This document shows positions 1 to 12,967 of a stretch of 64,000 nucleotides of DNA, piece by piece. A program made the position numbers and the translations under genes. Below the pieces are notes generated by a model. That model searched no databases and had not been told where the DNA came from. It worked only from the letters and a program-made list of their open reading frames with translations. Source of the DNA: Agrocybe praecox (Eukaryota > Basidiomycota > Agaricomycetes > Agaricales > Agrocybaceae); contig OZ024850.1 of assembly GCA_964017145.1 (NCBI GenBank), forward strand, positions 3,387,618 to 3,451,617, written 5' to 3'. The first letter of the stretch is position 1. Every line of letters starts with the position of its first letter.

Positions 1-2110
1 TGACGTTTGCAACACAGAACCATACAAAGGCCTGAATAGGATGCTGTGTCGTATAGGAAGAGAGGAAGCACTCATTGATCGCCACATAGTGACCTATAAT
101 GCGCGGACAGGCAATATGAATAGGGCGTTTTTCGCGTTCAGTGAAGAAGTTCGAGGGGTTAAGTCCAGGAACCAATGAGCATATATCGACTAAGGAGTAT
201 ATGTATCTATTATTAATGTAGACGTGAAAGATACCAGCATTAGTGTCAAACGTACAAAGGCGACCCGGAGTGCGACTTGGACAAACGAAAGATGGTTGGG
301 TCGCTAAGCAGATGCGGAATGATTCCAGAAAAAAAGAGATGGAGAATTTCAGAGAGTATGGTTTTGCGCAAGGAAAGGGACATAGATGAATAACTGACAT
401 TAGACGAAGTGCGCTCCATCTGATGGAACAAATATAAGGGAAGAGGAATGAAGTATCCAGCAAGACCAGTTCCAGCCAGCCTCCCGTCTGATTCGCACAC
501 CAGCAAGCGCCTTTAATGATCTCGACGGTATAGTCTAGGCATCGATCAATGAGAGAATATCAAGTCAGACGCCTTGCTTTCACGAGCTGACCTGGAGGTG
601 CTAAAGAGATGGGAAAATTTCCTGAGTTAGGATACCAGGATATCCAACGATTACCGTATGGAGCTCACCCTCGACTAGCCAGACCCCCAGAATGTACAAA
701 AATCGAATCCGACGCCCTATTCGTTCGAAAAGGGAGAAAAAGGTGAGAGACTCGAGGAGTGCCCAAGCCGGCGCCTAGCTGTGAGCTGGCGAGTATAACG
801 CCATGCCGGACGCGGGACATTCGAGAAGGTAAAAGTGGAATGGAAGTAGTGGCTAATGATAGATAGATATGAACACCAGGAAGGCAGAATGAAGATGAAA
901 AATGTTTAAGTAACGTCACTACGATACCAGAAAGTAAAGTAAAAGGAAAGTAAATTTCAAAACGATGTTTGTAGTATGCATCTAGCAGAAGGACAGGCTG
1001 AGAACATACGATGCGTTAGCGCCGATAGCTTCACAACACAGCGAGCACAAATAGTCTCCAAGACTCCCTGCAGCACTATTCTCAAGGATATTGCCAGTCG
1101 ATGGGTTGACGCCAATGACTGCTACGCATCGTCTGAGCCATACCATCTCCGGAGTTACGACGAGTCCACAACGCGATGATGGAACCCATATTTGAGCACG
1201 ATGCACCTCCATAGGTCGCCGATTACCCATCCTCGCGTCCAACAATGCTCTTGGACCATCCGTTCGTTGCTACCCATTGATCTCCGGTGTGAACGAGAGA
1301 AGTTATTTGGTACGACAAGAAAAGAAAGGAACAAGGCCGTGGGTAGGCAAGGAGAAGCCAAGCATAAGCTCCATAACGACGCAAGCAGTGTATGCTTAGG
1401 AAAGAATACAATGAGAACATGTTGTCCCTTTGAAATGCTCCCCGCCGTCATTCCTTTCAACCCGCCCATCCATTCCGGTTCATTAGGGCCATGTGTTGTG
1501 TAATGGGGAGAATCAAGAGAAGAATAGCATACCAGAACCAAACGAGTGAGCGCCGTGAAGTAAGAGAGTTACAAAGTGAGCTGAGAGGAACATGAAGGAG
1601 GAAAATGAAAAGCAAGGACGGCCTGCCCATGGAGAGCAAGTCGTCGTGTACGAATGAAAGCTCCTCGCAGCTCCTCGCTGGCACCGAGTCTTAATTAAAC
1701 TCGTCAGAGTTGGAATGTTTGCTGGTAAGTCGGACTTTCAGAGTCGCTCGGTCTGGAAGGAAGCAATTAAAAAGAAGAAATAAATATGACGTAACCAGGC
1801 TAAGAGGCTCCTCAAGTATATGACATCCTAATCTATCCAGACCCCGTCATACAACTGTACATGATCGAGTCCGACACTTGTTGTTTACGAACAAGGTGTG
1901 TGGCAAGACTGGAAGGAGATATTGTTTCGGGGTCTGGATGTGAGCATGGCATGAAACATAGCGGAGGAATCCAAAAAATATAATGAAAGACAGACGCGAA
2001 CAAAACGTTGGAACGAGAGATGAATGAAAGGAAACTCTACTTAACGAACGAAATGAAAAGAATGCATGGAAGACAACTCACTAGGGACATAGCACGACAA
2101 AAGACATAAT
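1..2110 (-). repeat. Strand-biased degenerate repeat DNA, no gene
   Basis: The plus strand is strongly purine-rich and the complement is pyrimidine-rich. Open frames here are short, overlap on both strands and show no domain or splice structure. The complement around 720-790 shares a 'TAGGCGCCG' segment and similar context with 63,530-63,560, so this is probably one copy of a large decayed mobile element. I see no intact coding region. Confidence 0.4.
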
Positions 2111-5067
2111 AACGGGCCAGATAGTATGAGGATGGACAGGAAGATCTATGAAAAGGAACGTTCAATGACACAAAATACGAACATGAAAGCAGAACTTTTG
2201 CCATGGTGGATGGCCATTCACCGTCGTATCTTTGTTATTCTGATTGTGGATCTTCCTATCCAGCCGGTGCTTTCTTTTGTGCCGAGCCTTTCTTTTCTGG
2301 CGAGAGAACTGAGGAAAAATTGAAGCAACAATTCGAGCGTGTGCTACGAATTTGGTGCGCTAGGTTTTGGGTTCATCATGTATAATTCATGATCAAAGGA
2401 AAGCACAGTGCAAGAATAAACAGAAAAACGCAGACACTGCTACGCGGATCCCCCACACTCGTAAGATGCAAATCCACGAGTCCAAACGCAACGCTTAGCG
2501 ACCGACCATCCATCCACAGTAACCCATCCCAGATCTCAACTCGAACCACTCCTTGCACCACATTCTCCATCCTGATTTCGAACGCCATCGCACCTCTAAC
2601 CCTAAGCGCTAAGCCGTCAACCCCTCACCATCGAGGCATACCAGCCTTGCATCAGCCGATTCCTCTCCTCGACCGTCCTTCCGTGCTCCGTGTTTCGCCA
2701 TTCGTACCCATGTCGCTTATTGCGTCCAATCCATCCAAAAGAACATCAGATATATGCTCCAGTAGTTGTTCTATGAAGCCGAATCCAGTCCACAAACACA
2801 GAATAAATCAACGACAATGCACGGAGCACAGCAAGACGCCGCAGCCACCGTCATGCAGTCAAGTCCGACTGGTTTCCTGACACTTTATATCCAGATCCCT
2901 TAGTTTCGTTATTACTTGAAGACCTTTGACCGCAACCCATGTCGTTCAAAGCGACAACCCAAAAGATCCGTTTCGAGAGCTCGAAGGAATTGTCCAGAAC
3001 GTTGAGGCCTGCTTATAGATGGGGCAATATCGTGCATCCCGGTTAATGCCGCCGCCTACAGAGTGCAGTTGAAATAAAAACAATGAGTGATGGCAGGGAA
3101 AAAGCAAGTCGTTATCGTCGTGCACGTCGCACGAGTGAAAGGGTGCCTCGCTGGCATCAAGTCCGACATCACCGAACGCAATATATCATTCTAACTCCGA
3201 CGTCGGAGACTCGGAGTAAATCTAGGCGTCGGCACTAGCGGCATTCCACAGTGTACTTGCGTCTTGCAGTGCACACGAAAACAGTAGATACTAACCTCCG
3301 CCAGCGAGCGTAAAAATGTCCGACTCTAACATCCCAAAACGCAGCATTCCAACTCCGTTGGTCACGTTTATAAGAACGTAAATTTAAAATTGAACTTAAC
3401 GCGGACGCCGCACCATCGATTCAGCTTTCTTGTACGTGATTTGGCAAGATGTACCTTTTGGCGCTGTCTCAAAAATACTTCCGACTCTGACCCTGTATAC
3501 TCCAGATATTTTATATTCTCTGAGATCTCTCTAAACATATTCCTTGAGACAGTTATGCTAGCACTATCCATGTTTCTGTTCCGGGCATGGAGCTTCGGCC
3601 CCGCCTCATAAATCGGTTTCGGTCTACTCTCTGAAGACAATCTGCGTCCAGGATGTAAATTGGTTCCTCAGCTTTAGCACTGCCGTCCTCGAGTATAGAG
3701 TATGTACATGACACAGATATTTCTGGAAATTGTAATAAGTACAGATGTTCTGGGTCAAGGATAATTTAATTCGACTTACAGCGGAGATACTCGAAGTACC
3801 GGATCTTGTGTACTCAGTTACCTGACCGACCTAACTGCCTACAAAGGATCGACCTTGTTTCGGGCAGGAAACGCATGTCCATTGGAAGACCTAACAATGT
3901 CATGGGGTGTTGGTCGATGTCATTGTGTCTTCCTAAGCTGAAATTGCAGCAAACCAGTAGTTAGATTCGGCGGAATTGAACATCACGATGAATCGATATT
4001 ACCAAGCTCTTTTTCCTGGATCAAGTATTCCAATCAACAGAGATAAACAACTGCTATTGATATCTTGATGCGAAATATTGATTTCTTTGGCTGGTTGTAG
4101 AAGCCCCACGGCGTAGTTAAGCAATGCCGGTGATGGTAACACGTTTGTTTAGCTGGAATTGCAGAATGAGATGGTGATGATTATTAGATTCTATCGTCTA
4201 ACGAAAGCTCGAGCGGTATTTATATTTAGTGCAGATATACAATCGTATGTTTATTGTGTGATCCTTATCGATGCGCACACTGCTATCAACTATAGAGATA
4301 CTTTTTGTTATTCCAACGCTTATTGTGTCGAGACAGAAAACAGGGAGCAGGGAAGTGTAAGAACTCCCCTGGCCATATTTTCACAATAAAGTGGAGTCCA
4401 ACTCTTTGGAGGACAAATAGATTGAACAGAAGCTCATTGCGAAGATACTATGTAATCAAGTTTGTCGATCGTCAGCATAGATTGAGATATTCTATTATTG
4501 GAGTCACACTACATCGATAGCTACATATCTAGACGTATCCGTCAAAGATAGAGACATCGGGTTTATAGCAAGAGACTCCTAACCGAAAATCGTACCTGCT
4601 CCGCGCATCCCCATCAATGCTATCCACCGTTGACGATCTTGATCGGAATCGTGGTGACTAGTGTGTGTAAACCTCAACCACTTACTTCGGAGTACTCCCT
4701 CCTATATTGTGTTCTCCATCCCATTTACCGACGTCTCCGTCAACATCCGAGATTCTCCGGCAGAAAATGGCAGAGGAAACGGGGAACATCTGTTTAATTA
4801 TCTTTCAACCTTGGGAATAAAAGATAAGCACTGAGTGCCCCCGGTATGGTGATATCACTCTGGTGGCGTGGCCCATGTGGGAGCAAATTAATTGTAGAAC
4901 TCTAGTTGACCATTCTAATCAACCCATACCACAGTTATTGGTACGCACTCGGTGTCTCTATTTCAGGTCTGACTTCGGATATATCCCTGGGCGCTGTTTT
5001 TCGCATATACATCCGAAGATTATCTTCTAGAGTCATGCAGAAAAAAGGGATGTCACAGGGCTCGTTT
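2111..5067. other. Gene-poor stretch, no supported gene
   Basis: There are several open frames of 60-160 codons (for example 2389-2880 and 3368-3640). None has a recognisable domain, a plausible intron structure or a conserved promoter. The only structured element I see is the dispersed CTCCGACGTCGG repeat at 3149-3207. Confidence 0.4.
3149..3207 (+). repeat. Dispersed CGCTGGCA...CTCCGACGTCGG repeat, copy 1
   Basis: CGCTGGCA at 3149 is followed by a TCCGAC block, a CGA block and the palindromic core CTCCGACGTCGG near 3195. The same order recurs at 9043, 21749, 42807 and, inverted, at 29356-29308. This is a window-internal repeat family of unknown type. Confidence 0.55.
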
Positions 5068-5120
5068 CAAGTATTTTGGGTTACCCGGAACAGTCATACT
5101 AAATGAATACTAGGCGCTTA
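5068..5120 (+). promoter_or_regulatory. Upstream block shared by DUF6534 genes A, D and E
   Basis: The block contains CAAGTATTTT, GGGTTACCCGG (with the palindrome GGGTTACCC), TCATAC and an ATGAATACTAGG segment, 112-164 bp before the start codon. Near-identical arrangements lie at 22124-22163 (gene D) and at 28350-28403 on the minus strand (gene E). In D and E it includes a CCAAT box (TCATATCCAATGA). Confidence 0.5.
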
Positions 5121-5169
5121 TTACCAAATGACATAGATTGGGGTCAATCAAGAATTCAAGTCAAGCTGC

Positions 5170-5176
5170 TATAAAG
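5170..5176 (+). promoter_or_regulatory. TATA box of DUF6534 gene A
   Basis: TATAAAG lies about 62 bp upstream of the ATG at 5232. The same heptamer precedes genes C, D, E and F at about 35-55 bp. Confidence 0.5.
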
Positions 5177-5231
5177 AAAGTGGTCTTTTGGGCATACTTA
5201 CATACGACCCCCCCTTCCTGTTATCACGATC

Positions 5232-6695
5232 ATGTCTAGCGAACACACAGTAGTACCGCTACATGACGTTAGCAACACAATCGGAGTGCTGATCATTTGC
5301 TTGTTCATCTCGACTTCAATGTTTGGCATCTGCACCATCCAGGGATACTACTACTTTCGTAATTTTCCCATGGACAGAAAAAGGGTGAAAGTTCTGGTAC
5401 GCATTGTCAACTTTTTATACTGGCCGATCATCATTTTATCAAGAACTAACGGTGGGGTCTAGGTTCTATGTGTCTGGTAACTCTTTGTATTCTCCACCCA
5501 GTCAACAAAGCTCATGAGAAGCAGGTTATGCGAGATCACACATTGCATATCTGCTTGGGACGCTGGCTACACGATGGCAGTATCAGCATGGGGTAACCCA
5601 ATTGCATCATCACTCCTTACACCTCCTTTCATCGTGGCACTACTTTTTAGTGGAGCTATCACCACGCTTGTACAGGTAATTAGTCATTCCACGTTCCACA
5701 TTGCTATAATACAGTTTGAAGGTCACGCGTTTAGTTCCTTTTTATTTATAGATTGAAGGTTGTGAGTGGTGGACGCATAGTCCCAATTATATGCTGGACT
5801 TTATCAACGATTCGGGCCGGGTTTACGGTGGGGATAGGAGTTGTAGAGGCACTTGACCCTTCAATAATAACGTTCGAGAAGAAGTGGAAATGGCTATTTG
5901 AACTTATGTTGGCCTTGGGGACCGTGATTGACTCTGTCGTCGCCGTCCTTTTAACGTACCATTTAAAGCTCGCTCAAAGGTTGACTGAGAGTAAACAGTG
6001 AGTCTTCTTCATTTTTTGTGTGTCTTTAATTTAATATCCTTCGAGAACCTCAGCAATGATAAATAGAATTGTAGCCTGGACATTGCGTAAGAAATTTGGT
6101 TTATTTTGATTCAGGGCCCGAAATGACAGCTAATTGTGAGATAGATACCGGAATTTTGACGAGCATGACAGGATTGGCAATGCTTATATGTGTACGTACA
6201 TACGTAGCAGTGTTTGATTTACCCTCTTCTGAAACAGACTCACAACGATTCAAGTTTCTTACCATTCCAGAGAATTGTACGTTCATGTCTATCCGGACCA
6301 TCTTACCACGTACTTACCAATGTTACCGCAGATGCTTGGCTTGGAATGTACCTGATATTTGAACGATGTACGCATCTCGCTATGCCGCTTGGGGTAAATC
6401 ACCAATAGCTTACATCCACAGTGCTATCGAACTCTCTCTTCGCATCGTAAGCTATACGTTGCTGACATATTTCTCATCATTTAAAGATGCGCACGCGACA
6501 GACTTAATGGACGCCAGGCGCTACGCGCTCTGGATCCATCGGAGATTATTTACCAGTCGGGAAGGCTGATCGAAAACTGCTCAGAGGTAAATGTGGCTGT
6601 GCTACAGATTTTCTCTGGGATTAATTAACCGTACATTTCAGCGGGCTGCTGTTGCAATAAACAAGGATCCGGATTATGAATATGATATCATATAG
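5232..6695 (+). CDS. DUF6534 multi-pass membrane protein, copy A
   Basis: This is a basidiomycete integral membrane protein of the DUF6534 type, function unknown. I modelled 11 exons with consistent phases: 5232-5396, 5463-5476, 5525-5675, 5735-5997, 6046-6086, 6145-6191, 6255-6276, 6332-6367, 6422-6446, 6502-6586 and 6642-6695, giving 300 residues. The N-terminus has the family signature HDVxNTIGVLxI, followed by FGICTIQGYYY. Later come WGNP, a Trp-rich helix end (KKWKWLFEL), TGILTSMTGLA, FLTIPEN and LLSNSLFASLNGR, the usual C-terminal DUF6534 hallmark. Hydrophobic segments fit about seven helices. The tail ends DPDYEYDII. Exon 2 is only 14 nt and is conserved in all five paralogs. Family assignment is secure; the role (receptor, transporter or enzyme partner) is not known. 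Confidence 0.88.
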
Positions 6696-9500
6696 CATTC
6701 TTGTGTACAAATATGTATAAATAGAGCTTTCCAGTCTTTAGACTGCGAAAATAAGAACCTTGAATAAATGGTCCACCATGCTCCACGTATATGTACGTCC
6801 AAAAGAACGGGGACAACCGAGATGGGTGTTGGCAACCATATATTCTGTCAGCAAGAACGTCCGAGAAGCAGGGAAAGCATATGCACAGAGACCAACCATC
6901 ACAAGGCGGACATGAACCATTGACTTACACCCAAGATGTTATTGCGAGCATAAGAGCGATTCAAATCGATGAACTTACGATGAGCAGAGTGCCAGTCAAT
7001 CTTGACCTTGTACACGCGTCGATGTCTTCGCTGAAGGGAGGAACTGGAGCACACATGGCGAGGTCAGGTATGCGTCCAGTCGACGCGCAGGTATTACATC
7101 GGGCAGTGGAGCAGTCCAGTTTGCAGCTGGCTGGGGTAGCTGGGCTCGGAAGCGCGTCGAGCAGGCACGCACCATGGCAGTTGCGGTCAAAGGGGAATTG
7201 GAACGACGAAAGCTTTAAATATCCACCGAGGATTGTTCTTGTTTTCATTGATTTATTAATCTGGTTGCCATTGCCAGAACTGGCGACGCCTTCCTCAGAA
7301 AGCATACGAGCCGGCGACTAGAAAGGCTCGAAATGGGATACGACGGAACCGAATGTACAGACCCGGAGAAACGTGGGTTGATGCGACGAGTGGAGAGCCG
7401 AGTCGTGCGATTTGGACAAAAAAGCATTCGTATTGTTCCAGTCAGAGTATATGCAAGTCATACATCACTCTGCGCCATACTCGAGGATCATTTCGGTCCC
7501 TGTCGTTGGTAGATTCAAGGAATTGCGCCTTGGAGCAGAAAGAGACGAATTGTATGCGCATATATATGAGAAAAAATACGCTAGAACATGGATTGCATGC
7601 ACGGATAACAACAGTCCCAAATTCGTCCGGAAGGTCAACGCGACTAATGAAGAAGAATTTCTACGCTATGATGAATAAGTATATAGAAAGAATACAAGTG
7701 GCAAGAATCATGAGTACCTGCAGCTTTCACCGACAAAACCTCGAACCTCGAGTGAAGACTAAGATCTAGAGGTGAACGTAAGATTTATACGAAAACGAGA
7801 GGCTGGTCTGGAACATTATAGATATAGAAGACACAAAAAGGCAGCGAGCAGATAGAAAAGCAAGTGAAAGGGGTCGTATGCAACCGAGAACAGGAGCATC
7901 AAGTGCACTACGGCAAGAAAATAATTCGCAAATTCGCCGCGAGGATAAAATCAAAAAAAGGACTTGCAAAATCAAAGCAAAAAGATATATCGATCTGCGG
8001 TGTCCATGTCGATCGACCTTGCGGATAGAATATCACAAATGACGCCCCGGCTTGGAGTGCTTAGCGCTTCTGGGGCAGAAGTCGGAGGGGTGCGGGCGAG
8101 AAACGTCTGTAATCGTGTACGATGACAATAGCTTTGGTCAACCTGATAAATGCCCAATGAGTTCCGCAGAGCAGAAGTCACAGTGAAAAACGAGCAACGA
8201 CGATTTCGGCAGGAGAAGGTGCCAGCCAGAATTCATGTACGACAGAGGTGTCCGCAGTCATGATAAAGCGAGTTTGCTGTGAGACTAAGACACTGCATTG
8301 CCCAAATGGGCAGAGATGGCCTGAAAATAAAATAAAATGAGCGTAAGGTACGTAGAAGAATTGGGGCGGACGCACTAAGTTTTGCTTCAGTATGTATATG
8401 AAGCGTAGTCGCCCTTGGAGCGGGTTACGATAGTCATCCAGAACGCATCCTGTCGTCTTGGATCCGCATTGTTCGACCATACACGAGGCTGAATGTGTTC
8501 GCCGAGCGTATTGACATATCAGCCAACGGCGTCAAATCGTGGGACAACTTACGTGGGAATGTCAAAAGGAGGCCGTGAATGGAAGGCAAAGGAGCGATGC
8601 CAGACATGGTTAGGACCATCCAGTAAGATATCATAGGTGGGCCGTGGATGGGCGGCTGTTTACGGGAAACGAGAAGACGACTCCATCCCAATACCTCCGC
8701 GGACTGGCCCCGTTCATCTCATCACTTTTCCGCATGTATCCCAGGTATGGCAAAGTTGAGGCTGTAAAACATGAAAGAGAAGTTTAGTTCAAGGGAAGCT
8801 CACTGCAGAAAAGTTGCACTATAATGTTCCGTACCTCTTTGTTGCTTTTCCAAAAATCATTCTCAGCCGCCGTAGCCCTTGTCATTCCCATCACGCATAT
8901 CCAGCTCCTAGGTCTTCGTGGCTTGCAGCTTCAAGCTTTAAGGTTATAATAAATTGAAGATAGGATAGTTAAATAGGAAGAAAATCACAAAGAAGAGAGG
9001 AAGCGTAAGTCATTCTGGTCGTTGTGAAAGAACAGAAATATGCGCTGGCAGAAATTCCGACATAGCCGAGTTGAATTCAACTCCGACGTCGGATCAATAC
9101 TTCGGCGGCAGCGACGTTCACTGAATCACATCGAAATTCAGCCCAAATTTGTTGTGTTTCGTACTCTCCTAGTGTGTTTACAAAGATTTGACGCAAAGCG
9201 TCCTAAAACAGTTTATATTCTCACTCCATAAGAGCTGGTATCTTAATTGTAAGCAAAAGTAAACAAGACACGACATGAAATTGATCATATCATATATGAA
9301 TTTTCAAACAAAGAAATTCACATTCTCGTGTAGCTTAAATAGTCCAGGGGACGATACATCTTCTTGCTTAATACATTCTAATCCATTACTGTTGTTTAAG
9401 CAGCTCGTAACTTTCTGCTGATCGAAGCTGTAGCTTGTATTTGAAAGGTACAGGTTGCCTGCGCGATATCGTAAATAAACCGGGGGTCAAAATTTATGAA
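6696..9500. repeat. Repeat-derived DNA between gene A and P450-1
   Basis: There is no supported gene. The minus strand of about 7000-7450 is clearly related to the plus strand of 30,950-31,210. Both translate to short frames sharing GGYLKL followed by SF, plus an upstream SSLSSR stretch, and the nucleotide similarity runs through several hundred bases. A dispersed CTCCGACGTCGG repeat lies at 9043-9093. The remaining open frames look like shadows of this decayed element. Confidence 0.5.
9043..9093 (+). repeat. Dispersed CGCTGGCA...CTCCGACGTCGG repeat, copy 2
   Basis: CGCTGGCA, ATTCCGACAT, CCGAGTTGAATT and AACTCCGACGTCGG occur in order. This is the closest match to the inverted copy at 29308-29356. 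Confidence 0.6.
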
Positions 9501-11537
9501 TTATGAAACGTACGATATAGCACCAGATGTGAATTCAACCTCTGGTGGGAATTCTTCGTCGAGGGATATCGTGAATAGGGCGAGGAACTGGCAAATAGTC
9601 AACCAGACTACCTCCTCTGCAAGTAGGACACCTGGGCATGACCTATACATATATCAGAATTGGCTGATAAGAAGTATAATTTAAACCCTGTGACACACCG
9701 TTTCCCAAAACCAAAGACCGCTCGCATAATAATACTAGACCTTTTGGCTCCTTCCTGTGGGTCAAGAAACTTGGCTGGATTGTACTCCATTGGATTTTCA
9801 AACAGAAGTGGATCGTGGAGAATTGACCTATATCGGGTTAGCTTGCCTTGTAGTAACCGTTTTCTTTTCTTACAGAACATGTACTCACCATATATTTGGG
9901 ATGACCAGAGTACCAGCCTCCAGGTTATATTCTCTGTATGTGTCATCTGTCTTGAGGCAGTGCGGAACGCCTACAAGAACTTAGCTCCTCTTAACTTGCT
10001 AATATGGTCTCACGTACCAAACGGTGCTGGAGGATGCCAGCGCCAAGTTTCATGCATGATCGCAGCGATCATGGGCAAGTGTTCACGATCCGAGAAATTT
10101 GGAAGGCGCTTAGACCCCACTACAGCGTCGATCTGTGCTTGAGCCTGTTTTTGAATTTCTGGGTGCAAGACCATTGCGAGAAGGAAGGTGACAATCGTGC
10201 ATATTATCTTGGATGATTATCAATAATTTATCGATGCTGAGCGTGTGGATGAAAAATAAAACGTACCGTGTCGGAGCCGCCTAGACAATGACAAGTGCGT
10301 ATGCGTGGCTATATCAGTATTTTCGAACGTACGAGATGGGAATATTAATAGTACATACCACCAGTAGAAGACAGTGCTGCATCACGGATAAGCTCTTCGG
10401 TCAGATAACCGGCCTTCCCTGTGTCATCTTTCAGTCTTTGAAGTTGGTCACCAACAAGCGACCGTCGATTAACACCCGCTGCCTGAGTTCAACGATAATG
10501 AGTCAGTCAACTAAGTAGTGAGTCCAACAAGTGGATCGCGTACTATTTCAGCCTTGATTTGATCGAAAGGGAGGAGCATAAGGTCTTGCAAATCTTGAAT
10601 CCATCGTTTGACATTATTGGGTTTAACGAGGCGAACTATGAGTGATATACTGAGTTACTATTCCATGGGCCGAAGAAGCAAGGACGTACTCCAAGGAAGG
10701 GGATCTATCGCCAACATAGTAGGGCTCAGACAGAACGTTACAGTGCTCAAGACATTCTCCACTGCTACCGCTAAGCGGTCATTCATGGAAGTGACGGTGA
10801 TACCATAGGTAATATCCATCATAAGTTGAGTCGTCATTCTGTCATACCTCCGTCAGACCAGATTTGAAACAAACACGTGATTATTAACGACTCACAGACG
10901 AAGATGCTTGGGATATATTAGTGGTTCCTGGTTGAATCCACGAAGCATGTTGAGAATAGCAGCTCTATACGAGTCGTGGTATGTTCCCATGATAGCGTTG
11001 TTGTATTGACTGGAAAAAAGCTTTCTACGTGGACGCCAGTCTTCTCCGAAGGGCATGAATGGAATATTAAACCGACCATGCCCCAATCTAAGTAATTCGT
11101 CAATAATTCCGGTATATAATAATTATATATTCATACGTACACCTCGAGAAGAGGGACACGAGGTCGCTCTGAGTAAATAGATGATTTGGCCATTAACAGG
11201 TCATTTGTGGTTTGTAAGGAATTGAGAATAATCATGCGACGTCCCAAGACCTCAACATAGACGATGTCCCCTGGGCAAATAATTAGATAGAAATATGCAT
11301 CATACTTATCTATCACAACATACCATATTTTTTTGCCCATTTATGGAGTGTTTTCCACTCGCGCGCAAGGGGCATACTGAAGATGTTTCCCAATAGAGGT
11401 AGCGGACTTGGCCCTGGAGGCTTGTCGCTACGTCGAGCAGGGAAAATAACTCTGAAAATAAGAAGACATCCAATGAGGATGAGAGAAGTGGATGAAAGAG
11501 AAAGGCCCTGAGCCAACATGGCTGACATGGAATGCAT
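9501..11537 (-). CDS. Cytochrome P450 monooxygenase (P450-1)
   Basis: This is a microsomal class II P450 of the expanded basidiomycete OrdA-like type. Eleven exons keep phase, from the 5' end: 11324-11537, 11141-11270, 10896-11087, 10690-10838, 10544-10635, 10359-10482, 10267-10280, 10018-10207, 9889-9970, 9699-9827 and 9501-9642, giving 485 residues. Visible landmarks are an N-terminal membrane anchor, the hinge KPPGPSPLPLLGN, C-helix DWRPRRKLF, I-helix GGSDT, ETWR (ExxR), a PERF-like FLDP region and the heme loop FGFGKRSCPG. Exon 7, which encodes part of the I-helix motif, is 14 nt. The C-terminus stops at GAISYVS, about ten residues short of P450-2. The start could instead be one of two other in-frame ATGs (11585 or 11528). 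The substrate is unknown; the location beside a UbiA-type enzyme suggests terpenoid oxidation. Confidence 0.85.
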
Positions 11538-12967
11538 CTTACTATGGTGTTCGGACGTTATAAATGATTGAGAATTATTTATCAATATCAGATAGGAAAA
11601 TAAAATAAATCGTGATATTTGGGACGCGGCGGAGGATCATAATTTTACTCAGAGTCAGAGGTGCTATTTAGATCTTCATCGTAATTTATTATGCTACACC
11701 TGCTTCTTTCTCAGATAACGCTGATAGAAGTACAAAGGTCTAGTACAGCGCACAGATACATTTCCTCGGGTAGTTCCAAATCTATCTTCATCTCGGAGAA
11801 ATGATAATGTAGGGTGCAAATGCGTTGTCGTCTCGCGGAAACACGATCAGAAACACGTCAGCATGCGACTTCCTATGTTTCTCTTACTCCAGCGATTCCA
11901 GAAAAATGAAGTTATTCTGGGACTTTCCACATTTGGATTAAGAACCAACAGCGCTCGTACTGGACTAGCCAGGAAAAGTTAAAACTAGATTTTTACCTGT
12001 GAGACCCAAGTTGAAGAAGGGATGCAGTGAGATGCGGATTGTTATGTAATACAAGGTGCGGCCTCGCTCCGCTTCGGCTTAGGGGTATGATAATTTCTAG
12101 AAAGTTTGTAAAGAAAGTATGAACAGGGAAAATTGGAAGATGAGGAAAGACAGACAGCCACAATTTCCGTGTTTGCACAGACTCAAGAACAATAAGGATA
12201 GAAACCAAATAAATGTACACAAAAAACTGCGTTTGCTTAATTATAGAGTAATCAGTCACAGTATAAATATAACATCATATTGTTGGGCGGTTTGTGTGTA
12301 TTCTACATAAATGGCCACTACTTGTTTATAACTCCGACACCTCCGACAGATTCGGACTCAGAAGGCAGCTGAGAGCCGCAAATGATACTACACAGTATTA
12401 GATTCATTATGTTGCGAGTAAAAGTAACATAAACTGTGAAATAGGAATGGCAACACATGCATGTACGGACCATCCTCACTCGAAGAAGGAATCCAAATTG
12501 GGTAATATGTATGGCTGGCAAGCCCGTTATAATTAAGAGTACAAAAAAATGTTCTTCCAAATATAGTCCGTGTACCCGTGAATATGATTCAGAAGGACTA
12601 GAAACCATTCGGGTTTCACGTATTCTCCAAATTCTCGGAGCCCGTTTGCAGAGCCCCTGATTTTTGATGGAAGAAAGTGGCAAGCAGCCAAGCAGTCATT
12701 GTCTTACCGAACTTCCTCTTCTGAACAAAGCATATGTCACGAGTGGGTAATGTACCTTCTAAATCATATTGAAATGTGGTGCGTATGTGCTCGCTGGATT
12801 GATATTGAAGGATACTCGTTGTCGAAAGCTAATAACACCATACGAATGGTGATATCGACCAAGATTGAGAGCTACAATCAATCGGAACGTAAATACTTGC
12901 GAGAGATACATGGTCATACTTATATGAATAAGAGAGCCTCTAGATCCCCTGCAAGATGCAGACACGC
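11538..12967. other. Intergenic, no supported gene
   Basis: This divergent intergenic stretch lies between P450-1 and the UbiA-type gene. Open frames of up to about 120 codons overlap on both strands without domains. A short CTCCGAC-rich patch near 12,333-12,350 resembles the dispersed repeat family. No clear promoter element was picked out. Confidence 0.4.

Noticed and set aside
2389..2880. Frame of 163 codons rich in Ser, Pro and Thr
   Set aside because: No signal peptide, no repeat pattern, no splice structure or homolog in the window. It lies in C-rich sequence without supporting features.
10690..10838. Suspected frameshift in P450-1 after AIDPLPW
   Set aside because: A donor GTACGT right after TGGA and an acceptor at 10,636 give a 54-nt intron that restores the frame and matches the intron position in P450-2.
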